NCBI RefSeq assembly: GCF_036588685.1
Contig: NC_086377.1
Coordinates: 68,144,283 to 68,208,282 of the forward strand
DNA: 64,000 bases
Origin: Mytilus trossulus
Lineage: Eukaryota > Mollusca > Bivalvia > Mytilida > Mytilidae
Direction: 5' to 3'
How positions within the stretch are numbered: position 1 is the stretch's first letter; each line of letters begins with the position of its first letter. The notes beneath the pieces were generated by a model. The model made no database searches. It was not told the DNA's origin and worked only from the letters and a program-made list of their open reading frames with translations. The position numbers were made by a program, and so were the translations under genes. Shown piece by piece: positions 23,301 through 33,507 of the stretch.

Positions 23301-26300
23301 GCTTGTGATATGGTGCTTACATTCACTATAACACATTGCCCACACTCAGTTCGCTTGTGATATGGTGCTTACATTCACTATAACACATTTTAAAGCAAAG
23401 TGAATCCATAGGTTTAATAGCAATTTTAAACAACGCTGATTTTTTAATCTTTTTACTTCGAATTTATATCACTTATATATTTAATTTTAATATCGAATAG
23501 TGGAATAGCGTTTCTTTTAATAATTCATGCGATAGGAATGGCGCTCCGTTCTGAGTGAAACCATTTCTTTAGATTAATCGAGTGGTAGGAATGGCGCTCT
23601 GTACTGAGTGAAACCATTCCTCTTAAATAATCCAGCTGTTGGAATAGTGCTACGCACTAGGTGAAACCATTCCTTTCAATTATTCCAGTGATCGGAATGG
23701 CGCTCCTCATATGTTAAGAATTATACGTAAAGTTATATAACTTATTAACCATATATAATAAAGACCTAGGGTCTTTTGATTTGATGTCCTTGATATATGA
23801 CCATTGGGTTATTTAACATATTACCTCGAAAATGTCAACCATGATAAGTGACCTTTTTAAAACTGGAAGTAGCAATTTATCCTTTATTTTATGCGAAAAA
23901 ATATAGAAACTATACTTTTTTTACAATTAGGGAAAAGTAACCTATTATTTGACACCGTAACTTTTATATAACCGCTAGTGGCTTAGTATCTGCCTAAATT
24001 GATGAAAAAAGTTCATCAAACATTGTGTTTTCGAAATCAGTGTGTGATAAGCTATCATTTAATAGATATAGGAAGATGTGGTGTGAGTGTCAATGAGACA
24101 ACTCTCCATCCAAATAACAATTTAAAAAGTAAACCATACATATTGTTTTTATCAAAATTTTCTTATCTTTAATTTAATTTAAGTGGAAAGACCTTCAATT
24201 GTTCAGATTTTTAATTTTTTATTTCATGTTTTACAGGCCAAGTCATGCTTCTGTTATACCAAAAGTGTGGTATTCACCGTATCTTTCTGTTTTGGTAAAG
24301 AAATTCAATGTCCCGGAAACAGTTACGATATATGCGGAACAGGAGAGTACGGCAGCTTTCCATATTATGTGGTCTATGAAAAAGGTAAACTTTAAAGTAA
24401 CAACACGATAATTGACCTTTTCGTTGTGCTCCACGGATACCCCAAAGGTTTATAAAGGTTTGCGTAAACAATCTTTCTAGATGTCATTCCTTGATTACCT
24501 CGTCAGGTCTCAAATCTATCTTGGTACAGTTTACAAGTGAGAGGTTTAGCTAGCTATAAAACCAGGTTCAATCCACCAATTTTCATAAGAAAATAGTTGT
24601 ATCAAGTCAGGAAGAAAACAGTTGTTATCCATTCGTTTGATGTGTTTGAGCTTTTGATTTTTCCATTTAAAAAAAAAGTTAATCTTACATTTGTTGGTGA
24701 ATTATTGACCATTACGCCTGAAGGCAATTATGACAATAGCATTAAACTCCATTGTGACATAAGAAACAATATGGTTCTGTTTAAAGGGCATACGTATGAC
24801 CAGCCTAGGATAATAATTTCTGAATGAGAAAAGTTATAACATATTGAGATTTGAAAAGAAATCACAAGTAATTGCAGATCCAAAATTTCAATTCAAAATA
24901 GATTTTCAGCATGGGGATTTTGTTGATTTACAAGTTCTATCATAAAAACGAGTATGTTTTTGCATAGAGAATTTTTCTCGCTTGCTTTAAAACTTCTTCG
25001 TGCTTTGCCTACTTGTACAAAGCGGAAACATGTCGTCATGCTAGTATGCATGTTTTATTTGTCATTGGACATTAAATCTTTTATCTACAGCTCAGTATGA
25101 GTCTTTAACATTAGACAAGTGTATCGTCCTAAATATGTAATATGCAATAATTTAGGCAGGTCATGACAAAAATTAGAACAACCGAAACAACGTGTTAATC
25201 TCTTGGTCTATTTGTGAAATGAATACATACATCTAACTGAATGTGTCAAATATCTGCCATTAAATCTTAAGACATTGGAATTTTAATTGTATTATTGTGA
25301 CTTATTGTTTCTTCTTCTTTCTATTTATAGTGAATTCTCTTCCAAATAATATCTGCCGCACGAGGTTATATACAGACACAACATCTCCCAGTAAAGAAAT
25401 AGACTCAAGTTGCAATTCAACGAACTTGACCTATATTTGCAGCGGTATGTTATTTCAGATTATGTTAACGACTCGCGTAGTAATATGTAAGCGATCAGAA
25501 TCTAAAGCGTACTACTTAGAAATATTTCCAACATCATAATCATTGAATGAATGTGGTCAAAACAAATGAAACGCAAATCACGTGAAATTATTCTTATTTA
25601 GGCATACTATAATAATGATAGTATAACCTGTAGTCATTTTAGATGCTTAAACGACGAATTGAGTTGGATTTAACTTTTGCTAAGAGAGAAAAAAATGTGG
25701 ACAATTTGTCGTCTTAAAATCTGCAAAATTATTAAAAAAATCTTCAGAAGTTCTTTTTCTCTTCGAGCTCCAAGTGATGATCTTTTAAACTCCACCTCTT
25801 GATTGTTTAAAGAGACCTTCTTTCCGTTCTGTTCTCGTCTCTTGATTGTTTAAAGAGACCTTCTTTCCGTTCTGTTCTCGTCTCTTGATTGTTTAAAGAG
25901 ACCTTCTTTTCGTTCTGTTCTCATCTCTTGATTGTTTAAAGAGACCTTCTTTCCGTTCTGTTCTCGTCTCTTGATTGTTTAAAGAGACCTTCTTTCCGTT
26001 CTGTTCTCGTCTCTTGATTGTTTAAAGAGACCTTCTTTCCGTTCTGTTCTCGTCTCTTGATTGTTTAAAGAGACCTTCTTTCCGTTCTGTTCTCGTCTCA
26101 TGATTGTTTAAAGAGACCTTCTTTCCGTTCTGTTCTCGTCTCATGATTGTTTAAAGAGACCTTCTTTCCGTTCTGTTCTCGTCTCATGATTGTTTAAAGA
26201 GACCTTCTTTCCGTTCTGTTCTCGTCTCATGATTGTTTAAAGAGACCTTCTTTCCGTTCTGTTCTCGTCTCATGATTGTTTAAAGAGACCTTCTTTCCGT

Positions 26301-28454
26301 TCTGTTCTCGTCTCATGATTGTTTAAAGAGACCTTCTTTCCGTTCTGTTCTCGTCTCTTGATTGTTTAAAGAGACCTTCTTTCCGTTCTGTTCTCGTCTC
26401 TTGATTGTTTAAAGAGACCTTCTTTCCGTTCTGTTCTCGTTCTGTTCTCGTCTCATGATTGTTTAAAGAGACCTTCTTTCCGTTCTGTTCTCGTCTCATG
26501 ATTGAAACATTTTAGGGTGCAGATTTCATTTTGATTAATTTTGGTGTTTATCAATTGAAAATTAATCTTATCTGTTGCGCACTTCTTAATTCAATGGAAA
26601 TAACTTTTCTCGCCGTCGGAAACATTCAACAACAAGAGAGGTCCACCAATGGAAAGCTTCAGAGGATAAAGACGGGGTACAAACCAATTATTAATTAAAT
26701 TTGATTTTTTATTTCAGTTGGCAATTCTGACGATATTGAATGTAATTTAAGTGATTTACTTCAAACAACGAGTTCAGTAAACACTGGAGGAAAAGGTTTG
26801 TAACAAGATATATTGAGAGTCAAGGGAACCAAGCAATACACTTAAAATCATGAAACATGTATATCAATATATTAGGATGTCATTATACGGTCATTAGCAT
26901 TACACACGTCGTGTAAAATGTTTAAAACAATTGTATACTGCAACTCTTATAACTCCTGTATTAGAATAATCGAATGACTAGATGTAACATAGAGAAAGAC
27001 AGCCCAAACACACCTTGTTTGACAATTTCTACTCATATTTTTTACTCGTTTACCATTGAATTTTAATATTTTCCACGTTACTTTCTTTTCTTACTCTAAG
27101 TATTTCATGTATTATACATGCAGTAAATAATATAGTCTTGAAAGTTAGATTCGGACAGTTCCTTGCCATAATGGCCCATGAGCTTATAGGGACGTTCACT
27201 TCCGGTTTCAATTTTCTTACGACTTATAACAGGATTCACCCGTTTGAGAACGCAGTCTGTCTGGAAATGTTCATCCCGGCTACTTAATGTTTGCTAAATA
27301 AATTTTAATGGCACAAGATTAAAAAATTAGAAATTACATCCGACAATGTTGACAAAAAATACCGTGGCAGTATGAATGCGAAAAGATAAGAATTTCTGTA
27401 TCTTCTTCTACTTTAAGGTAATTTGCTTAGTTTAATTGAAGAACTACAACCATTTAATAAACTGGCTCTTTCTGTATTGGCCCTTTTATAAATCATAGAT
27501 TATATTTTGATAACAATATTTCTATTACAGGAATGGTTAGTGGTCTAGTAGTCGGCATGGCTATTACACTGATTTTGATCTTTGTAACCATGTACATCAT
27601 TAACAGGAAATATAGGTAATATTTCATATGAATGCTACTATATTCATTCAGGATTAAAATGTCGTTACATGTAGCTTAAGTTCAAGTGGCAAATATTTTG
27701 ATATTCAAATCCACATGTGGCAACCATCGTGTTGCTCATGCAAGTAAAACCCTGCTGATCAGTCTAAATCGATTGGTAACATTCAAAGAAAATGGACGTT
27801 GTTGCGGTGAAGATACGAAATAAATTATGAACTCATACATATGTTTTAATTTGTTGATGATAAAATCGATGAAATTAATATTCAAATGTATATATTAGTA
27901 ACAAATACCTATCAATGTCTCCTTTTGAATTATTGAAAATTAAAATTTGTAGTTTGTATGTTGATTTTGTTTTAATTTATTGTTGTGACCTTTCATATGA
28001 TACTTACTTTCACCAATATTATTAAGATTTATAATTTTATTATTCACTTTATTTTTTCAGAAAAAATGGTCAAACATCTAAATCAATTATGAGGACAGAA
28101 AATAGTGACCTGAAGAAAAATAATTTTTCATTATACGCATCCGTATCAGAAGATACAATTACATCCGGGAATGTTCTATCGAATGATCAATCAAACTTAG
28201 TTCCTTCTGACTCAAAAAATTCTCAGAAACATCCTAAATTCAACTCGTTTCATAATGCAAAAACTTCAGATACGAAAGAAGAAGATCACTATGAAATAAA
28301 ACCCGATGGCGTTTACGACATTTCTTCACATAATGCACTTAATAAAATGGCGAAGGAAAATGACAATATTTATGATCGTCAATTGGAAGATACATACGAC
28401 ACAGGAAATCTCCAAGACATTAACCAAATTGTAGATGTTTACGATCACACATAG
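20356..28454 (+). CDS. WSC-domain single-pass receptor with CTLD-like N-terminus and tyrosine-rich tail
   Basis: The eight coding exons are 20356-20398, 21142-21300, 22614-22738, 24237-24384, 25331-25444, 26718-26795, 27531-27615 and 28061-28454. They have GT/AG ends and compatible phases and sum to 1,146 bases, or 381 residues plus stop. In order: signal peptide (MDFIFSIWTFTFIK); a C-type-lectin-like half (YYQAEQFCNNVGGVLL); a WSC domain (about residues 68-157) with the ordered cysteines CYYDG, CADFC, CFC, CPGNSYDICG; a Cys/Thr/Ser stalk; a transmembrane helix (about 229-246) followed by NRKYR; and a tail of about 130 residues. The tail has an ITIM-like SLYASV and HYEI, VYDI, IYDR, TYDT, VYDH. 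WSC domains are thought to bind carbohydrate, so a surface glycan-sensing receptor is inferred. The end of exon 2 is the least certain junction. Confidence 0.83.
21043..21164 (+). repeat. 61-bp tandem duplication of the exon 2 acceptor region
   Basis: AAACTCCATATGTTTATAAT recurs at 21043 and 21104. Both copies run through an acceptor (TATAG/GTACAACATCTACAC and TATAG/GCACAACAGCTACGC). The second copy is the real exon; the first is a decoy acceptor with a degraded exon start. Confidence 0.8.
21142..21300 (+). CDS. WSC receptor exon 2: C-type-lectin-like segment
   Basis: The acceptor is CTTATAG and the phase-1 donor is ACCG/GTAAAC. It encodes TATLYYSDTDYKSYYQAEQF and then CNNVGGVLL, resembling the helix-Cys-GG start of a C-type lectin fold, and ends at KDVW. 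The frame stays open another 17 codons, past WTGKPWYLKW, to a stop, so an alternative longer end is possible. The chosen donor is the one with correct phase. Confidence 0.65.
21363..21425 (-). mobile_element. Dispersed repeat fragment (family C)
   Basis: GGAGAGTTGTCTCATTGGCA then ACACCACATCTTCC, as at 5085-5225. It is inserted just after exon 2 of the WSC receptor gene. Confidence 0.6.
22614..22738 (+). CDS. WSC receptor exon 3: first half of WSC domain
   Basis: Acceptor TTTTATTCAG, donor CAG/GTAAGT; phase 1 in, phase 0 out. It encodes CYYDGNINTLRT, then GVCADFCANENYTRFAVQ. Two Cys spaced three apart in the middle and the Y-x-x-F-A-V strand are WSC hallmarks. Confidence 0.85.
22979..23390 (+). 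repeat. 52-bp minisatellite in the WSC gene intron (8 copies)
   Basis: The unit is CACTCAGTTCGCTTGTGATA then TGGTGCTTACATTCACTATA then ACACATTGCCCA. Units are essentially identical apart from one CTCTGTT, so the expansion is recent. Confidence 0.95.
23515..23705 (+). repeat. 53-bp degenerate tandem repeat of hairpin units (about 3.7 copies)
   Basis: GGAATGGCGCTC-like words start at 23535, 23588, 23641 and 23694, spaced 53 bases apart. Each is followed by GAGTGAAACCATTCC-like sequence, so every unit can fold as GGAATGG against CCATTCC. Confidence 0.8.
24062..24140 (+). mobile_element. Dispersed repeat fragment (family C)
   Basis: AGGAAGATGTGGTGTGAGTG then CAATGAGACAACTCTCCATC, the reverse orientation of the copy at 5085-5225. 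Confidence 0.6.
24237..24384 (+). CDS. WSC receptor exon 4: second half of WSC domain
   Basis: Acceptor GTTTTACAG, donor AAAG/GTAAAC; phase 0 in, phase 1 out. It encodes AKSCFCYTK, then CPGNSYDICGTGEYG and YYVVYEKG. The order C-x-C, C-x-G-N-x4-C-G and the terminal aromatic strand fit WSC. Confidence 0.87.
24530..24665 (+). mobile_element. Dispersed repeat (family D)
   Basis: TTTAGCTAGCTATAAAACCA then CCATTCGTTTGATGTGTTTG, as at 16055, 49850 and 51890. It lies in the intron after exon 4 of the WSC receptor gene. Confidence 0.6.
25331..25444 (+). CDS. WSC receptor exon 5: Cys-containing stalk
   Basis: Acceptor CTATTTATAG, donor AGCG/GTATGT; phase 1-1, 38 codons. It encodes NNICRTRLYT and SCNSTNLTYICSG, with three cysteines and possible N-glycosylation sites (NST, NLT). 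No family was recognised. Confidence 0.75.
25797..26504 (+). repeat. 43-bp minisatellite in the WSC gene intron (about 16 copies)
   Basis: The unit is GATTGTTTAAAGAGACCTTC then TTTCCGTTCTGTTCTCGTCT then CTT or CAT. Copies with CTT and CAT form separate runs, and one copy carries an extra 13 bases near 26440. The run structure shows local amplification. Confidence 0.95.
26718..26795 (+). CDS. WSC receptor exon 6: juxtamembrane stalk
   Basis: Acceptor TTTATTTCAG, donor AAAG/GTTTGT; phase 1-1, 26 codons. It encodes a short acidic then Thr/Ser-rich stretch (DDIECNLSD, QTTSSVNTGG) before the membrane helix. Confidence 0.75.
27531..27615 (+). CDS. WSC receptor exon 7: transmembrane helix
   Basis: Acceptor TTCTATTACAG, donor ATAG/GTAATA; phase 1 in, phase 2 out. 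It encodes GLVVGMAITLILIFVTMYII followed by basic NRKYR, a typical type I transmembrane segment with cytoplasmic stop-transfer residues. Confidence 0.9.
28061..28454 (+). CDS. WSC receptor exon 8: cytoplasmic tail and stop
   Basis: Acceptor ATTTTTTCAG, phase 2 in, ending at a TAG at 28452-28454. The tail is hydrophilic with six tyrosines in SLYASV, HYEI, VYDI, IYDR, TYDT and VYDH. SLYASV fits the ITIM pattern (S/I/V/L-x-Y-x-x-I/V/L). Phosphorylation-dependent signalling is inferred. Confidence 0.85.
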
Positions 28455-28509
28455 CAACAACCATGTTTATTTAAAAACAATAGATATAAGACATAATACC
28501 ATCGACTAT

Positions 28510-28567
28510 TGAATGGAAGCTTGATGCTAGCTTCACACTGAATGGAAGCTTGATGCTAGCTTCACAC
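28510..28567 (+). repeat. 29-bp tandem duplication in the 3' UTR
   Basis: TGAATGGAAGCTTGATGCTA then GCTTCACAC is present twice, directly after the WSC receptor stop codon. Each unit contains the imperfect palindrome GAAGCTTGATGCTAGCTTC. Confidence 0.85.
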
Positions 28568-30172
28568 CGGATATCCAGATCATCTGAATCAAGCAGAGCA
28601 ATTAATGAAAAGATTGATACGGTGGGAAGGTAACATCTGTATCCAATTCCCAAGGATCACAATTCCTCTATGAGAAATAGCAGATCCAGATTCATTTACC
28701 TACCGTTACAAACTTTTCATTAATCGCTCCTCGGAATTCGTATTCAATATTTTGGGATATCCAATGTGACAGACCTAATAGCCTTACTGTGTCTGCATCT
28801 ATTCCCTTTTACTCGGAGAGAAAATCAATGATGATCTCTTTTATACAATATAAAGTTACTTTTATTTGTTTATAAATGACGACCAAATGGCATAATATAC
28901 TGTTCTCTTCTACAATTATATTATAAAAACGGTGTTTTGTTTTTACCTAATATTCTAGGTTTGTGTCCGTTTTTGATCCCTTTTAATTATATTTGGTTTT
29001 TAATACACTAAGGTTACCGACTATAGAATTAAGAAAGAACATAATGTCATTGTACACCAAATTCGTTTGTAATCATTGAAATCCATGAGCAATAATTGCT
29101 AGATGCAAAAAAAAAAGAAGAAACCTTGCTACTGGGATAAATGATATATCATATGGTTCTAATAGAATAAAACGATTTGATACATGATCACTAACTGAAA
29201 GAAACATCTTCATAATTTTGTAATTTGTAAACGTTGATTAGACTGGAGATCCCACAATTAGCACATACTTACAACTTCTCGTCCAATCAAATTGCTTGAA
29301 TTTGTCTTCTAACTTTCATAGTACATACTTTTCCCGTGTACTAAGTAACTACGCATGATGACAACAAGGGTAAGATTTCATTCTATCGTAATCAACATAT
29401 TGAAATTAAAATTGCTACTGTCTATTTTGAAAAAAAAGTTCTTTTCCAAATTAAACTAAAAAGTTTATAAATAGCTTTCAAATTAATTTTCTAACATCCC
29501 ACTATTTAATCTTTGATTTAAAAATGGTTTTGACAATTAAAAGTTACTTTCATTTAAATAAAGAGTAACAAAGTTTAATATAGTTCTTTATAACTTGATT
29601 AGAGTACAATGTCATCTGAAATTGTAATCATTTATCTTCCATGTAGTTACGTTGTACCTCAAAATAGAGTGAATCATGAAACCTTGTGAAGGGAAATTAA
29701 AACAATTTGATCTATTTCGTCATGAATTATTGGTTGCTTAATGTCCAGTGACAGATATTTCATGCACGTTAACTATCCACTAGACTACCTATGGGTACAT
29801 ACCAGGGGCAAACCCATCTATTTTAAAAGGGGTTCCAACCCAAAATAAAGGGCGAGGGGGTTCAATTGTATGTTCTTATTCAAAACATTGATCGTCCCCC
29901 CAAAAAGTGTTTTCCATCACCTCTTTTTGGATAAGCCACTGCAAACTATCTATATGTTTTAAAATGTATCGTGTATAGTAAAAACAGCTTTATATCAATA
30001 AACATACTTACACCAGTAACTATAATCTTTTCTTCTGGAGTCAATATCTTACAATGATAATAGGGAGTAGATTAACAAAACTACATAGATGAGCTACACC
30101 TAGTCAGCCAAAACATATCAATAAACTAATTACAGGATTACTCAAGTTGTAAATATGTGCTAAATGGATATT
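28568..30172. other. 3' flank of the WSC gene, nothing else recognised
   Basis: AT-rich. An AATAAA at about 29165 could serve as a polyadenylation signal. No gene or array was seen. Confidence 0.4.
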
Positions 30173-30256
30173 GTATAGAAAGGTGTATATAAGATGAAAA
30201 TAAGAGCTTGGGACAAGCCCCTCGCTCTAATGTTCATAGTATATACCTTTCTATAC
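30173..30256. repeat. Hairpin element
   Basis: GTATAGAAAGGTGTATAT and the reverse complement ATATACCTTTCTATAC enclose a second hairpin, AGAGCTTGGG against CCCCTCGCTCT. It may be a small foldback element. Confidence 0.6.
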
Positions 30257-33250
30257 ACTAACCGACACGTGAAGCAAAATCGACATCTCCTTCAGGAGGG
30301 CCTCTAGTTATGCGTTAAAGGGGATGATCATGTTGCTCTTATTTAACTTTAAATGATATTTAAATGTTTGTGTTACCGGTAAAAGTCTTGTCTGGTTTCT
30401 CATGAAAACGAGCACACGTTTTTTTGTTGTTTCTGTCACTAGGTGATTGTATCATTGACGTTTACCCCATAATAACATATTGAAGGCTCAAGCACAATGC
30501 ACACGTAGAAATCATTTGAGAGTATGAAGTTAAAGTTTTAGGTTATGCATAATAAAGTAAAAAAAAGCAAAAAAGAGACCTTAAGTACTAAGTAGACAAA
30601 GATGAAATGATATGATTTTCCGTACCTGTAATTTTTTAATTAAAAAAATAATTATTCACTAGGGACGCTCGAGCTGAAATCTACACTCTTCAGATTGGCA
30701 GGGGCAATACTTTGTTTATAATTTTGCAACTTTTGTTCATTGGATCGTTTAAGACCCTGTCTGTCAGTACTTCAAAGTATTGCTTGTCAAAGACATGTCT
30801 ACTAAGTTAACGATTGCTGCATTCTGATAGGGACTGCTTCATTCATTCTCAGAATTTTTGCAATCTTTTTACATAAAAAGCACCCTTTCCGTTTAAAGTA
30901 GATATTCTACATTATAAGGTGTCGCGTGTAAGTTATTAAACATTTGAGGTGATGTCAGACTATTCAATTACCATGGGTTCTTTTCCTAGAATCAACACTT
31001 CCTAAATCCGTCGCAGAAATGGAATCACCAAATTATTTTCTATTGTTTCTTTTAAATATATGATAAACATCGGTGCAACGGACACACATGGCTAGTACCT
31101 TACTATATACATAATAGGAAAACGTATAGTATGAGTTGGTAGCCACAAGGTTGCAAGGTTAAGATAAATGAGTCAAAGTAAGGATTTGCCTGTTTAGGTT
31201 CGAATCCCGGAATTCTCTGTGTTGTTCCTTTTCTCTAGTTTTCAAAAATGTGTTCTTGTTTTTGTATGTTATTGTGGACATTTTGTGTAATGAAAGCGAG
31301 TTTGAAATAATTATGATTACATGCTATTTGTTCATTTTTTTTTTTTATAAATTAATATAATATGATTCAATCTGATTTACTACACAATTTTAAATATGTT
31401 GATTCGCAAATTCCTATGCTAGAAAATCGTGAATTATGCTTCTTGTTAGAATTTTGAAAACACTTATTATATGCACTATATATATTTTCTTTGTCGGGTT
31501 GTTCCTTTGACACAATCTCTAAATCTTTAAACTTACAATACCTTCTAATTAAGAATAGGCATTAATTTTCAAAAGACATTAACACAGTATTTCCGGGTTT
31601 ATGTTTTTATCAAGAATCAACGCTTATCCATTGTATCTATATCACGTAGACCCAAAAACTGTTTTAGGATTGTCTCATTTTTGGAATGAGTTCAAATCTC
31701 ACGCAGATTCTTTGCATTGTATGTGTTGAAATATTTTTTTCTCTCGGATAATTGTTAAAATCATAGAGTCATTATGGTTCATTCTGACTATACATTGTAT
31801 ATCATTTCATTAAAGACAAAAATAGAGTGTCGCTTCTTGTGCGCGTTACTATTTTAATGTTCATATGTTTTAATTTTGTTATAAATAAAAAAATATGTAA
31901 ATTTTAATACACTTAATTTTACTGATAAACTCGTGATAATACTTAATCCATCAACACCAAATGATGTAAAGGCAGTTGTTTCTTTTATTAAAGAGTCATT
32001 AGAACTGAGGAAAGGAGAAGAGTAACTGTTTTTATCATATTTCTTATAATATTGTCGAGTTTTCATTATGTTTCATTATGTTTGTTTGTCAATGTATTTG
32101 CCACAACCAAAATTGGTTTTTGTATGTTTTGCAAATAAAGATATTTATAAATCACAGGTTGGTGAATAAAAAATTCTTGGGGTTATATTGGTTTCTTTGG
32201 TTGATACAAATGTGATATTGCAAAAAATACATGATATTCTCTATGTACATGTATATATCGCTAAAAATACATTGGCATGAATCAATGTAATAACATGCAA
32301 AATGCTAAAAAATAAAGTATTGGTTGAGTACCAATGGTTTTGAACAAATCTTTTTGTTTGACATATATTTAAATGTATTGAACATTTATATTGTCTTATC
32401 GATAAAAAATGATCTGAAAGATAACTGTTTCGCAATTAGCATTAGTGATTTTTAAAATATGCTTATATCGATGATCTTTTTTGTACCTTCATTGCATGTA
32501 TTTCAGATTTATTTAAATTTTCAAAGATCGTTTTATAAATTCACAAATGATCTTGTTGCAATGCCAATTAATTTGAACCTACATATTGTATAAAAATAAT
32601 AATAACCGAGGTATGATATACATAACTGAATCTGAACACTGGTGTTCCAAATAGATAAACACCTCATACACAAGTAGTGTAGCGTTCGATAGCGGGTCAT
32701 TTGCAAGCTATTTAACTATTATGTGCATGCCAACTAAGTCTTGTTTAATAAAGTACGCGCATATCTCCTTGTTTTATCACAGAAGACATTACGAAATTTA
32801 TTTAGGAAAAATTGAACTCAAATTACATTAACTGTATATTATTAAAAGAAATGGCATACAAATATATCTGAGAAATTTAAAATAAACTAACCAAAATAAA
32901 GTAATAAAAAAGCTATGATATTAATGCGATAAATGGACACATTGGTTCATGTAATTGTACTTTCGAATTAACCCACCACGTTCTGCTATTGTACCAAGAC
33001 ACGCTATATGAGATGTTCGTGGTGGATCTTTTATATGTTTGTCATATTTTTGGCAAAAGTAGGTTTCGGATCCCAACTATTGTCACATTAATCTAGTATG
33101 CCTGTTTGTGTTGCTTCCTCAACTTTGTTAATATAACAGAAATATAAACAATTGTCATAAAAGGGGGAGGTTTGTCTGTTTAAAAAACAGGCGCAATCCA
33201 TGATTTTCTTAAATATAAACGGGTACTCTATTGTGTTGAGATCGGCTCGA
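30257..33250. other. Intergenic, one tRNA-like promoter candidate
   Basis: AT-rich and without a supported frame. See the tRNA-like segment near 31130-31210. Otherwise nothing was recognised. Confidence 0.4.
31128..31210 (+). other. tRNA-derived SINE head or tRNA remnant (candidate)
   Basis: GGTTCGAATCCC is a perfect pol III B box. About 60 bases upstream GAGTTGGTAGCC resembles an A box and tRNA D-arm. I could not close a full cloverleaf, so this is a candidate only. Confidence 0.35.
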
Positions 33251-33252
33251 TG

Positions 33253-33258
33253 TTTTAT
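33253..33258 (-). terminator. Candidate polyadenylation signal of the TRIM gene
   Basis: TTTATT on the plus strand reads AATAAA on the minus strand, about 250 bases after the TRIM stop codon. Position is the only support. Confidence 0.35.
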
Positions 33259-33507
33259 TTACACTACAGTTGTTAACTGTTTAACCATCTGGACAGGAAA
33301 TGTATTCAAATATTGTTTTCCTGATATAAATAGAACATGTATCCAAAAATAAACATTTTTTTCATGATAGAAATATTCGGGGTTTTGATAATTTCATATT
33401 TAAGATGGGGAGGTGGCAAAAAAAAGCATTCACAGTAACAGAAACAAATCATGAATCCTTAAATATCCCTCTGGTTCCCCAAGAATATCAAATGTTCGTT
33501 CCCTTAT

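Noticed and set aside
24199..24471. Alternative frames of about 70 residues over the second WSC exon
   Set aside because: Shadows of the real exon 24237-24384; only its frame carries the WSC cysteines and joins its neighbours in phase.
622..26504. The regular tandem arrays as CRISPR-like loci
   Set aside because: Units are contiguous head-to-tail with no unique spacers, and the window is eukaryotic.
31128..31210. A functional tRNA gene
   Set aside because: The B box is perfect but acceptor and anticodon stems do not pair convincingly, so it is listed only as a tRNA-derived candidate.
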